Below the pieces are notes generated by a model. The model was not told the origin of the DNA. It ran no database searches and worked only from the letters and a program-made list of their open reading frames with translations. 42,148 nucleotides of DNA, taken from Leptospira haakeii. GTDB taxonomy: Bacteria; Spirochaetota; Leptospiria; Leptospirales; Leptospiraceae. Location: the NCBI RefSeq assembly GCF_002812045.1, contig NZ_NPEG01000020.1, positions 1-42,148 on the forward strand. The letters run 5' to 3'. Position 1 is the first letter of the stretch. Every line of letters starts with the position of its first letter. The translations under genes were made by a program, and so were the position numbers. This document shows, piece after piece, positions 26,850 to 37,109 of the stretch.

Positions 26850-27841
26850 TTCCATCATCTAACAAACTTAAACTTTTATTAATCATTCTAGTGGGGGCTG
26901 TTTCCGTTTCCATTGTCTCTTTTACCTATAATAAAGGGCAGAAAAAAAACGCCCCTCGTCCTCAAAAGGCAATCGTTCATGATCATGGGGAAAGGATAGA
27001 ATTTAAAGAAAATTCTCCCGGCCTTGAGATCGTAAAAAGTGCCGAGATAGGTAAGCCGGGAGAATTCGTAAATGTGGAAGCTCCCGCAAGGTTGATCGCC
27101 ACTACTTCTCCTTCCGTATCCGATTCCGAACAGATCATATTGTTTGAATCTGCCGAGTTGAACGATCTTTATGTAGGTTATGTTCATGCAAAAAATAGCC
27201 TGAATAGATCCCGAAAGAACTTGGATCGTATCAAAGATATGTTTAAGCATCGAGTCGCGACTGAAAAGGATCTGATCGAAGCAGAAACCGAAGTGAATAA
27301 CGACGAGGCAGAATTTGCTGAATTCGAAGGAAAACTGAGAGCGGTGGGTTTAAACCCTGCGATGATCAAAAAGGCCTCTGGACAGACTGCTTGGATCATT
27401 TCAGACGTTCCTGAATCCCAACTTTCCAATCTGCAAAAAGGAAAAAGGGTTAAAGTAGTATTTAACTCTTTCCCAAACCAAGAATGGGGCGGAACTGCAG
27501 AGGCATTGGGAGATAACGTAGATCCTTTTACAAGAACAGTGAAAGTAAGGATCGCGATTAAAAACGAAGGTTATAGATTAAAGCCGGGAATGTTCGCGAC
27601 CGTAAAATTCCCAGAAGAAACAGGAAGCGACTCTGTAGTCATTCCTTTCAATTCCGTCGTTACTGTAGAAGGTAAAAATTACGTATTTGTAGAAGAGACT
27701 CCTCATGAATTTTTTAGAAGAGAAGTTGTCTTAGGGATCTCTACTCGAGAAAGAGTCAATGTTCTGGAAGGTTTGACTAAAGGCGATAAAGTGGTTACAG
27801 AAGGAGCCATTCTCTTGAAAGGACTTAGTTTCGGATTTTAA
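26846..27841 (+). CDS. czcB: RND efflux periplasmic adaptor (CzcB-like)
   Basis: A 331-residue membrane-fusion protein with an N-terminal anchor ([19 protein letters not shown]). A coiled-coil hairpin ([20 protein letters not shown] with [18 protein letters not shown]) is followed by the beta-barrel part ([37 protein letters not shown]) and the membrane-proximal domain ([34 protein letters not shown]). A HDHGE segment near residue 46 could bind metal, as in metal-specific adaptors. It links the inner-membrane pump to the TolC-like channel and overlaps that gene by four bases. Confidence 0.9.
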   Translation: MIPSSNKLKLLLIILVGAVSVSIVSFTYNKGQKKNAPRPQKAIVHDHGERIEFKENSPGLEIVKSAEIGKPGEFVNVEAPARLIATTSPSVSDSEQIILFESAELNDLYVGYVHAKNSLNRSRKNLDRIKDMFKHRVATEKDLIEAETEVNNDEAEFAEFEGKLRAVGLNPAMIKKASGQTAWIISDVPESQLSNLQKGKRVKVVFNSFPNQEWGGTAEALGDNVDPFTRTVKVRIAIKNEGYRLKPGMFATVKFPEETGSDSVVIPFNSVVTVEGKNYVFVEETPHEFFRREVVLGISTRERVNVLEGLTKGDKVVTEGAILLKGLSFGF

Positions 27842-27846
27842 TCTCT

Positions 27847-28581
27847 ATGAAAAGAATACTAAGTTTTATTATTATAATATTCTTATTTTCTTTTATTTCG
27901 TCCGTTCATTCGGAGGAAGCAAAGAAAGATTATAAGAGCGAAGATCCTTCTCCTGAGTGGACCCCAGATCCGGATCGCAAGACCAGATTTAAGGAAGAAG
28001 AAAAAGATGATCTTAACCAAAAGGCTCTTCCTAAATCTACGAACTTTTTCGTATACGGAGCAAGTATCGGTTCTCCAGGGAGTATCAATTTTAATTTAGG
28101 ATATTATTATAAGGATATCGTAATCCGCGGGTCCGGTGGTCACTGGGGACCTCATTGGTGGGGCTGGCAGGCGGATCTTGGATTTAGTTTTTGGAAAACT
28201 TCCGTCATTGCACATAGTGTGTCCGTAGTAATCGGACAATTCCAAGTCGATCCTTTTGCTCCCGAGTTGGGAAGAGGTGGACAAACTTCTTATCCAACGG
28301 GAAGTGATTTTCCAGGATACCAACATAGGAATCCAACGTTTGAGGACGCGATCATCCGTTCTTATGTAGCTCAACAAAATCCGAATCTAGCTACTTTTTT
28401 GGAATATGAGAGTAGGGACAAACAGAAGGTAACTTTAAACCAAAGATATATAGGACTTACTTACGATTTCCTACTCGGAAATTTCTTTCTGCAAGTTGGC
28501 GGAGGGATAGGAAGTGGTGATTATAAAAATCCTCAACTTCTTATCCAATTAGGCTACTTCTTTGATACGAGGTCATACTAA
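27847..28581 (+). CDS. exported protein of the efflux operon, unknown function
   Basis: A 244-residue protein between adaptor and pump. It has a signal peptide ([22 protein letters not shown]), a highly charged 45-residue segment ([20 protein letters not shown]), and then strand-rich sequence with many Gly and aromatic residues ([37 protein letters not shown]) ending FFDTRSY. This resembles a small outer-membrane barrel. [10 protein letters not shown] holds two His residues and several Trp that could bind metal; this is inference. It starts five bases after the adaptor and its stop overlaps the pump start (TAATG), so it is an integral operon member. Confidence 0.75.
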   Translation: MKRILSFIIIIFLFSFISSVHSEEAKKDYKSEDPSPEWTPDPDRKTRFKEEEKDDLNQKALPKSTNFFVYGASIGSPGSINFNLGYYYKDIVIRGSGGHWGPHWWGWQADLGFSFWKTSVIAHSVSVVIGQFQVDPFAPELGRGGQTSYPTGSDFPGYQHRNPTFEDAIIRSYVAQQNPNLATFLEYESRDKQKVTLNQRYIGLTYDFLLGNFFLQVGGGIGSGDYKNPQLLIQLGYFFDTRSY

Positions 28582-31500
28582 TGATAGATAGACTCATAGA
28601 ATCCGTACTCAAGTTTAGGATTCCCACCCTTATCGCATCTCTATTTGTTGCGATTTTGGGAGTTTGGGCCTGGGTAGATATTCGAAAGGAAGCCTACTCT
28701 GATATCGCGGATACTCAAGTCCGTTTGATTGCAAAATTTCCGGGTAAAGCTGCGGTTGAAGTGGAAGAAAGAGTAACTCTTCCGATTGAAAGGGTATTGA
28801 ATGCAATCCCTAAAGTAGCGGTCCGTCGTTCCAGGACAATCAATGGTCTTGTAGTATTCCAATTCGTCTTTGAAGATGGGACCGACGATTATTTTGCAAG
28901 GATGCGACTCATGGAAAGAGTTGCAGATGCGGATATTCCTGAGGAAGTTCAACCCGCTTTAGGACCTATGAGTTCTCCTGTCGGAGAAATTTTCAGATAT
29001 GTGGTGGAATCTTCCGGGAACCACACTTCTATGGAATTAAGAACGATCCAAGATTGGATCGTAATGCCTAAGATGCTTGCTATTCCAGGGATCGCGGACG
29101 TGGTTACCTTCGGAGGTTTGCCTAAACAATTCCATATAGTAACTTCTCCAGATAAATTAGTACGTTATAAACTTACTATCAAAGATGTAATCGATGCAGT
29201 TCAGGAAAATAACCTGAATACCGGTGGAAACCTACTTTTACAAGGAGAGCAAGGATTTCCGATCCGTTCTTTGGGTGCGATACGAGAAGCACAACATATC
29301 GAAAATATCGTAGTAAAAACAGTGAATGGTGTTCCGGTTTTCGTTCGGGACCTGGCTACTGTGGAAATATCTCATCCAATTCCGAGTGGAGTCTTGGGTT
29401 ATACGGTCCGCATGGAAGATCAAGTCATGGATGTGGATTCTTCCGTCCAAGGTCTTGTTGCAATGCGTCGTTGGGGTGATCCGAATGAGATGGGAGATCG
29501 AATTCGTGCCAAAGTAAAAGAGATCAACGAGAACTATCTTCCTGACGGAGTTCAACTCAGAACCACTTACGACAGAAGTGACCTTGTAAATTATACATTA
29601 CGTACTATTGGAAGGACACTTCTGGAAGGTGTGATGGTGGTCAGCTTGGTTTTGATCTTCTTTATAGGGAGTGCAAAAGCCTCTCTTGTAGTAGTAGCGA
29701 CTATTCCATTCGCATTATTATTCGCTTTCCTTCTAATGAATATGACCGGGATCCCGGCAAGTTTATTGTCTTTAGGAGCTATCGACTTCGGGATCGTAGT
29801 GGATGGCGCAGTGATCATGGTAGAAAATATCATGAGAAGATATAGGGATGCCACTCCTAGTGATAAGAGTAAAGGGATCATTAAGCTGACTGCAGAGTCC
29901 GGCTCTGAAGTAGGGACCGAGATTTTATTCTCCATTTTGATCATCATACTTGCATATTTACCGATTTTTTCTTTCGAACGTATTGAAGGTCGTCTGTTTA
30001 AGCCGATGGCTTTCACTATCTCCTTTGCGATTTTTGGAGCTTTAATTTTTTCCATGACAGTTGTTCCGGTCTTGATGACTTATATGTTCCGGAATTATTT
30101 CGAATCGGAGAAACCGGGTCCTATCGCATGGCATAACCCTGTGTATGAATGGATAGAAGTACGTTATAAAACATTAATAGATTATTTGGTAGAAAGATCC
30201 AGAAGGGTAGTGATCGGAGCTTTCACGGTCGTGATCATACTTTTGGGAATAGGCGGTTATAAACTCGGAACAGAGTTCCTACCTGAAATGGATGAGGGTG
30301 GTTTTAACCTGAGGATCTTTTTCCCAGTAGGGATTTCCCTTCCGGAAGCGCGTAAATTTATGCCTAAGATCCGAGAAACGATCTATAAAAACGAACAGGT
30401 AAGCGTAGTACTTTCTCAGCTTGGAAGAAACGATGACGGAACCGACCCTCTACCTCCGAACCGATTGGAAGTACTCGTAAGTTTGAAAGATTATGATGAT
30501 TGGAAGGAAAGAATTACCAAGCAGGAACTTCTTCTCAGAATGAAGAATGACCTGGAAGCTACTCTTCCAGGTGCGAGGATCAGTTTCTCTCAGCCAATTA
30601 TGGATAACTTGTCGGAAGCGATCATGGGAACCATTGCGGATTTGGCGGTATTCGTTTCCGGCCAAGACTTAAAAGTGATGCGTAAGCTTGCAGAAGAGAT
30701 CCTGGATCTAGTAAAGGATATGCCTGGAGCAAGTGAATTCGGTATAGAACAAGAAGCGGATAGCCCTCAGTTAACGATTAGGATAGATCGGGAAGCCGCA
30801 GCTCGTTACGGGATCAACGTGAGCGATATACAACAGATGGTGGAAGCTGCCATCGGAATGCAAAGGATCAGTACATTATATGAGGGGCCTTCCGACATTC
30901 CTCCGAGAACACCTGCTAGATTCGGGATCGTCGTTCGATTCTCTAAAGATTATAGGGCTTCCAAAAGAGCAATTGAAACTATGCCTATCATTTCACCTAA
31001 GGGGGAGAGAGTCCCACTTTCTCAATTGGCAAAGATCACCTTAGAAGATGGGCCTACTATGATCTTTCGTCAAGAGGGTCGAAGAACAATTACCGTCAGA
31101 ACGAACGTAAGGGGACGGGACCAGGGTGGATTCGTAACCGAACTACGTAAAAAAATCCAGCAGAAGATAAAACTTCCGGAAGGATACGAGGTCCGATACG
31201 GAGGACAGTATGAAAACCTTGCTCGGGTAGGTAAAAAGTTAGCTGCTGTTATTCCGGTAACCATTGCGATCATTTTTGGAGTCTTATTCTTACTTTATAG
31301 AAATCTAAAATACGTTTACGTTGCTTTAGCTTGTCTTCCTCTTTCCTTGGTGGGAGGAATGTATGCACTTCTGCTCAGAGGATATTATTTTAACGTATCC
31401 AGCGGGGTAGGGTTTATTTCCCTTTTCGGGATTGCAACCATGTCCGGGGTTCTTTTCGTTTCTAGGACAAATCACCTTTTAAGGGATGAGCCTACATTGA

Positions 31501-31874
31501 CTACGAAAGAAGCAGTCACACAAGCGGCTGTGATCCAATTACGACCAATGTTGATGACGATGTTACTTGCGTTACTTGGATTAATTCCGGCAACTCTTGC
31601 ATCTGGAGTAGGTTCGGACGTTCAGAGACCACTGGCTACTGTGATTGTAGGAGGGTTATTCTCCGCTTTATTCCTGGTTTTGACAATATTACCTTCACTT
31701 TATTTGGTTTTGGTGGGAGATACAAAACATCCTGCTGAAGCTGAAACATTCGAACTTCATCCGGAAGCATACGTTTCCTTATATGATGAAGAAGATATAG
31801 AAAATGCCTCTCCTGTACATAGGAATGGAAGTAAGAAGGTAAAGAAAAAAGTTCTCGCTAAAAAGAAACGTTAG
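28581..31874 (+). CDS. czcA: heavy-metal RND efflux pump (CzcA-like)
   Basis: A 1097-residue inner-membrane proton-driven pump of the HME-RND family. Membrane helix 4 holds the proton-relay motif [17 protein letters not shown] with D402, D408 and E415, at the same residue numbers as reported for CzcA of Cupriavidus and typical of zinc/cobalt/cadmium pumps. Other signatures are the first helix ([20 protein letters not shown]), the substrate-domain motifs [11 protein letters not shown] and [13 protein letters not shown], and the second helix cluster ([40 protein letters not shown]). A basic tail ([13 protein letters not shown]) ends the protein. It works with the adaptor and channel encoded upstream. 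Confidence 0.94.
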   Translation: MIDRLIESVLKFRIPTLIASLFVAILGVWAWVDIRKEAYSDIADTQVRLIAKFPGKAAVEVEERVTLPIERVLNAIPKVAVRRSRTINGLVVFQFVFEDGTDDYFARMRLMERVADADIPEEVQPALGPMSSPVGEIFRYVVESSGNHTSMELRTIQDWIVMPKMLAIPGIADVVTFGGLPKQFHIVTSPDKLVRYKLTIKDVIDAVQENNLNTGGNLLLQGEQGFPIRSLGAIREAQHIENIVVKTVNGVPVFVRDLATVEISHPIPSGVLGYTVRMEDQVMDVDSSVQGLVAMRRWGDPNEMGDRIRAKVKEINENYLPDGVQLRTTYDRSDLVNYTLRTIGRTLLEGVMVVSLVLIFFIGSAKASLVVVATIPFALLFAFLLMNMTGIPASLLSLGAIDFGIVVDGAVIMVENIMRRYRDATPSDKSKGIIKLTAESGSEVGTEILFSILIIILAYLPIFSFERIEGRLFKPMAFTISFAIFGALIFSMTVVPVLMTYMFRNYFESEKPGPIAWHNPVYEWIEVRYKTLIDYLVERSRRVVIGAFTVVIILLGIGGYKLGTEFLPEMDEGGFNLRIFFPVGISLPEARKFMPKIRETIYKNEQVSVVLSQLGRNDDGTDPLPPNRLEVLVSLKDYDDWKERITKQELLLRMKNDLEATLPGARISFSQPIMDNLSEAIMGTIADLAVFVSGQDLKVMRKLAEEILDLVKDMPGASEFGIEQEADSPQLTIRIDREAAARYGINVSDIQQMVEAAIGMQRISTLYEGPSDIPPRTPARFGIVVRFSKDYRASKRAIETMPIISPKGERVPLSQLAKITLEDGPTMIFRQEGRRTITVRTNVRGRDQGGFVTELRKKIQQKIKLPEGYEVRYGGQYENLARVGKKLAAVIPVTIAIIFGVLFLLYRNLKYVYVALACLPLSLVGGMYALLLRGYYFNVSSGVGFISLFGIATMSGVLFVSRTNHLLRDEPTLTTKEAVTQAAVIQLRPMLMTMLLALLGLIPATLASGVGSDVQRPLATVIVGGLFSALFLVLTILPSLYLVLVGDTKHPAEAETFELHPEAYVSLYDEEDIENASPVHRNGSKKVKKKVLAKKKR

Positions 31875-31911
31875 TTTATGCACTTGTCTTAAATAAAGAC
31901 AGGTGATGACT

Positions 31912-32313
31912 ATGAATCTACCCGAAAAAATTTTGATCCTAACCGGGGTCATAAATTTAGCATACGGAAGTCTAACAGGCTTTGCGTATGCATTCGCGAG
32001 AATGAAGGCTGAATTTCCTTCCAGATATCTACAAGCGGCACATATCGGACCATTGATGCAAGGCGCTATGATCCTTGGTTTGGTATTTGCATTTCAACTT
32101 GCACCCCTTTCAGAAACGGCAGCTTTAGTTGGAGCAATTTCATTTGCGGTTTCTTCCGGATTTATCGCTTTGAAAGATACTGTGGATTGGTTACAAGGGG
32201 TCAAAGACGAATTTAAGGAAAACCCTCCTCTTGGAAAGATCCTAGGTGGGATCGGCGTTACCGCAAATCTTGTAGGGATAGCAATTATCGTATATGGGGT
32301 TTTGGCTGCTTAA
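31912..32313 (+). CDS. small polytopic membrane protein after the efflux operon
   Basis: From ATG 31912 (MNLPEKILILTGVINLAYGS) the protein has 133 residues; GTG 31903 and ATG 31906 are alternative starts, but AGGTGA at 31901-31906 suits 31912 best. Four hydrophobic segments are visible (ILILTGVINLAYGSLTGFAYA, GPLMQGAMILGLVFAFQLA, ALVGAISFAVSSGFIAL, IGVTANLVGIAIIVYGVLAA). No family recognised. It begins 37 bases after the pump gene and is followed by a strong terminator, so it is likely the last gene of that operon. Confidence 0.75.
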   Translation: MNLPEKILILTGVINLAYGSLTGFAYAFARMKAEFPSRYLQAAHIGPLMQGAMILGLVFAFQLAPLSETAALVGAISFAVSSGFIALKDTVDWLQGVKDEFKENPPLGKILGGIGVTANLVGIAIIVYGVLAA

Positions 32314-32382
32314 GATCGAAGGCAGAAGGACCCGTAAGGCTACTGGTCCGAAAACTGATCCTTTATCGGACGTATAAATCCT

Positions 32383-32425
32383 AAAAATCTATCTAAGAGA
32401 CTCACAATTTCTTAGGTAGATTTTT
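32383..32425 (+). terminator. strong intrinsic terminator after the efflux operon
   Basis: A 16-base stem, AAAAATCTATCTAAGA paired with TCTTAGGTAGATTTTT, contains a single G-T wobble and an 11-base loop, ending in a T run. It lies 70 bases after the last efflux-operon gene. Confidence 0.85.
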
Positions 32426-32508
32426 AAAATTCCGAACAAAGAAACAACCAATCATCCGAAGTTTTTTTACAATTTTTTCGCTCTAAAAATCTTAAGAGGG
32501 TTCTGAAG

Positions 32509-32652
32509 ATGAGCGAGCACTTAAAGGCAAAACTTAAAAAAGCAGACTCAGGCTTTTGGAAAAAGACATTCAGATCCTGTTGGAGTATTCTTCCTCATTC
32601 TTTTAGAAGACAATTGGTTGCCATGTCCGGGCAATCAGATCTTGATTTCTAA
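32509..32652 (+). CDS. small basic protein, 47 aa, candidate gene
   Basis: ATG 32509 opens a 47-codon frame ending TAA 32650-32652. The product is basic and starts MSEHLKAKLKKADSGFWKKT, with a later SFRRQLVAMSGQ stretch; one cysteine, three tryptophans/phenylalanines in the middle, no signal peptide. AGAGGG lies about nine bases before the ATG. It occupies the otherwise empty interval between the efflux-operon terminator and the bidirectional terminator at 32712, so it would have its own transcript. The rest of 32314-32762 holds only these hairpins. Confidence 0.5.
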   Translation: MSEHLKAKLKKADSGFWKKTFRSCWSILPHSFRRQLVAMSGQSDLDF

Positions 32653-32711
32653 GTAGTTAACCTTCTTCTTTCCTTAGTTAATATATCTGATCGATTTATC
32701 TGAAGATAAAA

Positions 32712-32737
32712 AAAGAGCGCCCGAGAGGACGCTCTTT
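32712..32737. terminator. bidirectional terminator between convergent genes
   Basis: AAAGAGCG and CGCTCTTT form a perfect 8-bp stem around a 10-base loop, with A residues before and T residues after, so it can end transcripts from both the small plus-strand ORF and the minus-strand porin-like gene. Confidence 0.8.
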
Positions 32738-32762
32738 TTCGTAGAAATCTACTTAATTCGAA

Positions 32763-34349
32763 TTAATCGAACTTAGCAACGACCCCTAAGGTTATACCAT
32801 ATTGGTCTTTACTTTTCTCACCGCTTTGGGTTACGAATTGATATCCGGTTGCCCAGTCTCTTCTCATATCCAATTTGATGAGTAGATTTTCAGTATAGTT
32901 CCAAACAGGAGTTACAGTAAATGTTTTATACTGTCCGTAGTTGGAAGATCCACCGTAATCTTTGTAGTTTTTCGGGTCTAAAGCTGCAAGTAATTGGTCC
33001 GCAGTTAAGCCCGCTAATGCAGGAGTCGCTGCAAGGATTTGTTCTGCAACTGCTTTGTCTTGCGCATATTTTCCTGCATACCAAGAGTTAGCTGCTTGAG
33101 ATCCTGCAAATGGGTTGAAGGTAGTCAAACGGCCGTTGTTATGGCTATCGTCGATATACTCAAAACGAACGTTAACTCCCCAAGTTTCACCGATCTTGAA
33201 TTTACTGAAGATACCATAAGCCTTATAGCTACTTTTGGTTTTTTCAGTAGTAACGGTTCCACCAAGAATAGTTTCAAGATTTGCAGTACCAGCTGAGTTG
33301 TACTGTTGTTGGAGAAGGTTAGCCGCAGCAGCGCCACCGGCTTTTTCACTCCAAGTATAGTCTAAGTCAATTTGGATCCTGTCGGTCGGAGTAATGGAAA
33401 GGATTGCATGGTTCATGAACCAGTAATCCTTGTTATACTTTGCATTAGGAGCTACAAGAGCTGAAACTGCAGGATCACCTGTAGTAGCAGCTAATTGATC
33501 AGCTGCATATTGTTTCCATGGATCGATTCTTCCGGTAGCACCATCTTGGGAATACAAAGTGTTCCAAGTGATCGATAATTTATCTTCGATCAATTGTCCC
33601 TTTAACTGAGTTCCAATCGCTTTATGCTGAGTAGCTGCTTCGTAGAAGTAGTTATTAGTTGTACTTCCATCTGGAACTCCAGTTCTATAACCGGTACCAC
33701 CACCACTGTTATACAGATAAAAGGTTCCTGCCCATTTGTCTGTAAATTGAGTAGTTAAGCGAGCACCGGTGTGAATGAATGGGATTGTGTTTTGGAAGAT
33801 GGCCCCTATCGAGTAGTTAGGGTTGTTCATCGATTCCAATACTTCGTATCCGATATGCGTTGCCATTTTACCAACGTCTAAGGTCATCCCTTTCAGCACT
33901 GGGAAATACATACTGATATATGCTTGTTTTAGCATGTTATAGTTGTATATTCCGTTGTATTGAACGTAAGGCGCCTCTTGGTAAGCGTTGTTCTGACCGT
34001 TTTGGAAATCCACACGGAATCCCCAAGGGCTGGATTTTTCAGCGGTTTTTTGAACAGCAAGAGCTGCTGCGTTAACACCAAAGTTTTTGTTACTTGTTTC
34101 GAACGCTCTGGTCGAATCTACGGCGCTTCCTTGGAGTGGGTTGTTGTTGTACATGTAGTACACATCCACAAATCCAGAAAAGTCTACCTTATCATACCAT
34201 TTCGTATCTTCAGGTTCTGGGGCTGGAGCAGCTTTCACTGCACCTGCTGCCTTCGGGTCCGGCGTTTCCTTTTTCGGCTGGGCAAAAACCGAAGAGGCGG
34301 TCACCAGAGTAAAGGTAGCAATGAGGCTGGCTGTTTTTTTTCTCATCAT
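32763..34349 (-). CDS. outer-membrane porin-like beta-barrel protein
   Basis: From ATG 34349 ([20 protein letters not shown]) the protein has 528 residues with a signal peptide ending at VFAQ. An Ala/Pro-rich segment ([16 protein letters not shown]) leads into [20 protein letters not shown], the usual first strand of DcaP/BBP2-like porins. Alternating strands with many aromatic residues follow ([32 protein letters not shown]) to the C-terminal LGVVAKFD. Two AGGAG sequences stand just before the double ATG; the farther ATG at 34382 lacks one. The 240-base interval to the next gene is AT-rich. Substrate unknown. Confidence 0.85.
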   Translation of the reverse strand: MMRKKTASLIATFTLVTASSVFAQPKKETPDPKAAGAVKAAPAPEPEDTKWYDKVDFSGFVDVYYMYNNNPLQGSAVDSTRAFETSNKNFGVNAAALAVQKTAEKSSPWGFRVDFQNGQNNAYQEAPYVQYNGIYNYNMLKQAYISMYFPVLKGMTLDVGKMATHIGYEVLESMNNPNYSIGAIFQNTIPFIHTGARLTTQFTDKWAGTFYLYNSGGGTGYRTGVPDGSTTNNYFYEAATQHKAIGTQLKGQLIEDKLSITWNTLYSQDGATGRIDPWKQYAADQLAATTGDPAVSALVAPNAKYNKDYWFMNHAILSITPTDRIQIDLDYTWSEKAGGAAAANLLQQQYNSAGTANLETILGGTVTTEKTKSSYKAYGIFSKFKIGETWGVNVRFEYIDDSHNNGRLTTFNPFAGSQAANSWYAGKYAQDKAVAEQILAATPALAGLTADQLLAALDPKNYKDYGGSSNYGQYKTFTVTPVWNYTENLLIKLDMRRDWATGYQFVTQSGEKSKDQYGITLGVVAKFD

Positions 34350-34629
34350 TCTCCTAAATCTCCTATGCCCATAAGTATGCAACTAGCGTGCCAACATGTA
34401 AAAAATAGGCAAAGAGACTAAATAAGGCTTAAAAACGATTCTAAATCCATTATTTGGTGCTCATTTTATATAAACTTTTTGGACTATTTTTTCATTAGCC
34501 GCAATATGCTTAATTTTTGAGCAAGTTTGGGCTTGCTGAAGGAGTAAGCAGATTAGAAGATGTTTTGGTATAAGCAGGGTTAGAAGGAGGTGAATTTTGT
34601 AGTAACTACGACGCTAAGAGGTCTTCCGG

Positions 34630-35925
34630 TTAGAATGATTTTTGGATAATATCTAGAAGAAGTTCCTTTGAGTTCAGACTCGGATCTTGGAGTACAGCAA
34701 GTAAAGAAGATCGTAGTATCTCTCCCAATTTTGGCGCTGGAAGTTCTGGAAATTTTTCCCGGACCGAATTTCCGTCTATGGTCAGATCGGAAAGTAGAAG
34801 TGGCGGATCCTTCTTCCATTCTTGTTCTGCGCTTGCGAGCCAAAACGGTTCTTGATTTAAGAAAGCAGACCAAAGAAGGGAAAGTTCTAAGCACAGATCT
34901 TGAAGATCTTTTTTACCTGCATATTGTGCAATTGGGTGGAGGAGATGAACTCTCAGGCCGGGGGAAGTCCTTAATTCTTCTTTATGCCGGATAATAGAAT
35001 ATAGGGTCTTTACCAAAAATTGAGAGTCCTTGGTCCTTTGGTTGGAAAATCTGAGTTCTTTAAAAAATACGGTGGAGTCAGAAAGCCAGGTTTGTTCCGA
35101 AAAACAAGAAGCTAAAAAGTAGGCCAACCTTGGTCTTTCGGAAGTTTCCAGAAGTTTGGAGAATCCGTTTTTATATTTTTCCCAGTCTGCCGAATATAAT
35201 TTTGTTTTTGTAAATAATTCCAGAATTTTATGTTTTTTTAATAGATCCAATCCTCCGATCGGATTTTTACTTTTGAGTATTTTTAAAAATTCGTCGTGTA
35301 TTCTTTCGGGGGAAACCTTTGCAGTAATCAATCTACAAGTATCGATTGCTTCTGAAGTTTCCGGATGGATCGTGAATCCTAGTGTGGAAACGAATCGAAT
35401 AGCTCTGACTGGTCTAAGTCCATCTTCCGTAAATCTGGAGACCGGGTTCCCTATAGTTCTAATTAAAGAATTTTGAATGTCTTCCTGTCCGGAATGTTCA
35501 TCCACTAATATCTCTTGTAGGAGATCCAGGGCCAGGGCATTCATAGTGAAGTCCCTTCTTTTTAGATCTTCACTCAGGCTTACTCCGAATTGTACTGTTT
35601 CGGGCCTTCTACCATCTATATAGTCTTCATCTTTTCTGAATGTAGTCAATTCATAGGATCTATCCTGGAATAATACGGTGATAGTCCCATGTTTGATCCC
35701 TGTTGGCACAGTTCTTTTGAAGATCTTTTGCATTTTTTCCGGAGATATGGAAACCGCTAGATCATATTCATGAGGGACTTTATCTAATATTAGGTCACGG
35801 ACGCTTCCACCAACTAAATAGGCTTCTCCTTCGTGATCTTTTATCGTTTTACTTATCTCTAATAGATCTTGTAAAAAAGGAGAAGGGATTTGGGAGATGA
35901 GTTGTTTTGGATCGGGGCTCATCAT
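34630..35925 (-). CDS. CCA tRNA nucleotidyltransferase/poly(A) polymerase family
   Basis: From ATG 35925, overlapping the previous stop as ATGA, the protein has 431 residues; ATG 35946 would overlap more. The class II nucleotidyltransferase head is complete: AYLVGGSVRDLIL, GIKHGTITVLF, YELTTFRKDEDYIDGRRPE, LKRRDFTMNALALD and EDGLRPVRAIRFVSTLGF. The catalytic pair, usually Asp-x-Asp, reads E-Y-D here in PHEYDLAVS. Members either add CCA to tRNA 3' ends or add poly(A); with no CCA encoded in the local tRNA gene, a CCA role is attractive, but the family pattern does not settle it. The C-terminal 200 residues are weakly conserved. Confidence 0.88.
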   Translation of the reverse strand: MMSPDPKQLISQIPSPFLQDLLEISKTIKDHEGEAYLVGGSVRDLILDKVPHEYDLAVSISPEKMQKIFKRTVPTGIKHGTITVLFQDRSYELTTFRKDEDYIDGRRPETVQFGVSLSEDLKRRDFTMNALALDLLQEILVDEHSGQEDIQNSLIRTIGNPVSRFTEDGLRPVRAIRFVSTLGFTIHPETSEAIDTCRLITAKVSPERIHDEFLKILKSKNPIGGLDLLKKHKILELFTKTKLYSADWEKYKNGFSKLLETSERPRLAYFLASCFSEQTWLSDSTVFFKELRFSNQRTKDSQFLVKTLYSIIRHKEELRTSPGLRVHLLHPIAQYAGKKDLQDLCLELSLLWSAFLNQEPFWLASAEQEWKKDPPLLLSDLTIDGNSVREKFPELPAPKLGEILRSSLLAVLQDPSLNSKELLLDIIQKSF

Positions 35926-36281
35926 TCCTGGACGATCTTTTTCCAAATTGGTAAATAACGATCCTTGAGTGCAGGGTTCTTTGAAAAAATTTCCTCTACT
36001 TGTTTTTTGGTTTTTTGGTCTACGGAAACTCTTAAGAAGGGAAGATCCGCTTGTTGAGAAAGGATTTGGTCGATCCTTCTTCCTGTTTCGTCCCAGGCAG
36101 TATTGCAGATTTCTTTGTATTCTTCGTCCTTATGTTCGTTGCATAGGATTGCAAGTTCCAGATACTTTCCTTCTTTTTTCAGCTCTAACATTTTGTCTAA
36201 GACGCTAACTTTGCAGTTGGACAAAGCGACAAGCGTTAGAAGGTTAAAAAAGATCGGAAGCAGATACTTTCGAGAAGTCAT
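35922..36281 (-). CDS. putative lipoprotein
   Basis: A 119-residue protein. The N-terminus MTSRKYLLPIFFNLLTLVAL leads to SNC with C23, a plausible spirochaetal lipobox. The rest is charged and helical (KMLELKKEGKYLELAILC, KQVEEIFSKNPALKDRYL) with two more cysteines (NEHKDEEYKEICN region). No known domain. Its stop overlaps the start of the nucleotidyltransferase gene by four bases, so the two are coupled, though a functional link is not evident. Confidence 0.7.
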   Translation of the reverse strand: MTSRKYLLPIFFNLLTLVALSNCKVSVLDKMLELKKEGKYLELAILCNEHKDEEYKEICNTAWDETGRRIDQILSQQADLPFLRVSVDQKTKKQVEEIFSKNPALKDRYLPIWKKIVQE

Positions 36282-36323
36282 GCTAAGAATTTTTTAGAAA
36301 GAACTCTATTAGGAAACCATTTT

Positions 36324-36722
36324 TTATAAAGATTCGAATGCTAGGTTGGCTAGTTTATCCGCTCTTTTGTTTTTTTCCCTGGGGACATGGTGGATAGAAA
36401 ATAGCTTAAGTTTGGAAGTCAGACGTTTTACCTTTTCTTTTGCTACTTGAAGATGAGGGGATTTTACCTTATATTCTCCCTTGAATTGTTTTACTACCAG
36501 TTCCGAATCCAGATAGGCTGTAACTTCACTAGCGTCTTGGGAAAGGCAATATTCTACCCCTGCTTCCAGAGCCGCCCATTCTGCCACATTGTTCGTTCCG
36601 TCGGAGATCCTACGTGAGATGGAATGTACCTCGGTTTCTCCTTCATACACGGCAACCCCGATGGAAGAAGGCCCCGGGTTTCCTTTTGAGGCACCGTCAC
36701 AGTATATTTTGAACTTTTTCAC
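36324..36722 (-). CDS. rnhA: ribonuclease HI
   Basis: A 132-residue RNase HI-type enzyme that cuts RNA in RNA-DNA hybrids. The four catalytic acids are present: D9 in IYCDGASKGNPGPSS, E48 in NNVAEWAALEAG, D72 in AYLDSELVVKQF and D122 in KNKRADKLANLA, spaced as in the family. The basic handle helix found in E. coli RNase HI is absent, so it belongs to the shorter RNase-H-like group. It begins five bases after the membrane-protein gene stop at 36728 and may share its transcript. Confidence 0.92.
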   Translation of the reverse strand: MKKFKIYCDGASKGNPGPSSIGVAVYEGETEVHSISRRISDGTNNVAEWAALEAGVEYCLSQDASEVTAYLDSELVVKQFKGEYKVKSPHLQVAKEKVKRLTSKLKLFSIHHVPREKNKRADKLANLAFESL

Positions 36723-36727
36723 CGGCT

Positions 36728-37102
36728 TTAATCTTGGTTTTTAGATCCCAAAATGAATTGGAGTGGTCTCCAGAATATTAAATAGCCGATCAGGATGAAT
36801 AAGGAAACTAAAAAGGAGAGTATGCCTAAAACCAAAAATTGGAAAGTTCGATATAAATGATCGAATGTGTGAGGAAAGAATAACCCTCCGGCCAAGCATA
36901 AAAGTCCGGCCGCTAATAAGGCAAACAGAACGAAAGGAAGGGATAAAAAATAAAAAAGATAACTTAAGGCAGTGAATCCGAAAGCCAATTTATAAGCGTT
37001 CCAACGTGCCGGATGATCTATCATTAAACCAAATACCATCAATAGTCCTATCCTTCGGAGGCTTTGGTTTGGCAATGTAAAAACGATCCAGGATATTGGC
37101 AT
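36728..37102 (-). CDS. small membrane protein, possibly SxtJ-like
   Basis: A 124-residue frame with three or four membrane helices (AFGFTALSYLFYFLSLPFVL, LLAAGLLCLAGGLFF, FQFLVLGILSFLVSLFIL) and the ending FWRPLQFILGSKNQD. The layout LRRIGLLMVFG, then PHTFDHLYRTFQFL and a final short helix, resembles SxtJ-like membrane proteins of unknown function; this is a loose match. ATG 37102 lies only seven bases from the divergent start at 37110 and lacks a ribosome binding site; ATG 37039 (MVFGLMIDHPARW) has GGATAGGA seven bases upstream and may be the true start. Confidence 0.65.
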   Translation of the reverse strand: MPISWIVFTLPNQSLRRIGLLMVFGLMIDHPARWNAYKLAFGFTALSYLFYFLSLPFVLFALLAAGLLCLAGGLFFPHTFDHLYRTFQFLVLGILSFLVSLFILIGYLIFWRPLQFILGSKNQD

Positions 37103-37109
37103 TCTAACG

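Noticed and set aside
33960..34421. Plus-strand frame of 153 codons
   Set aside because: It is antisense to the signal peptide and first strands of the porin-like gene, which has clear family structure.
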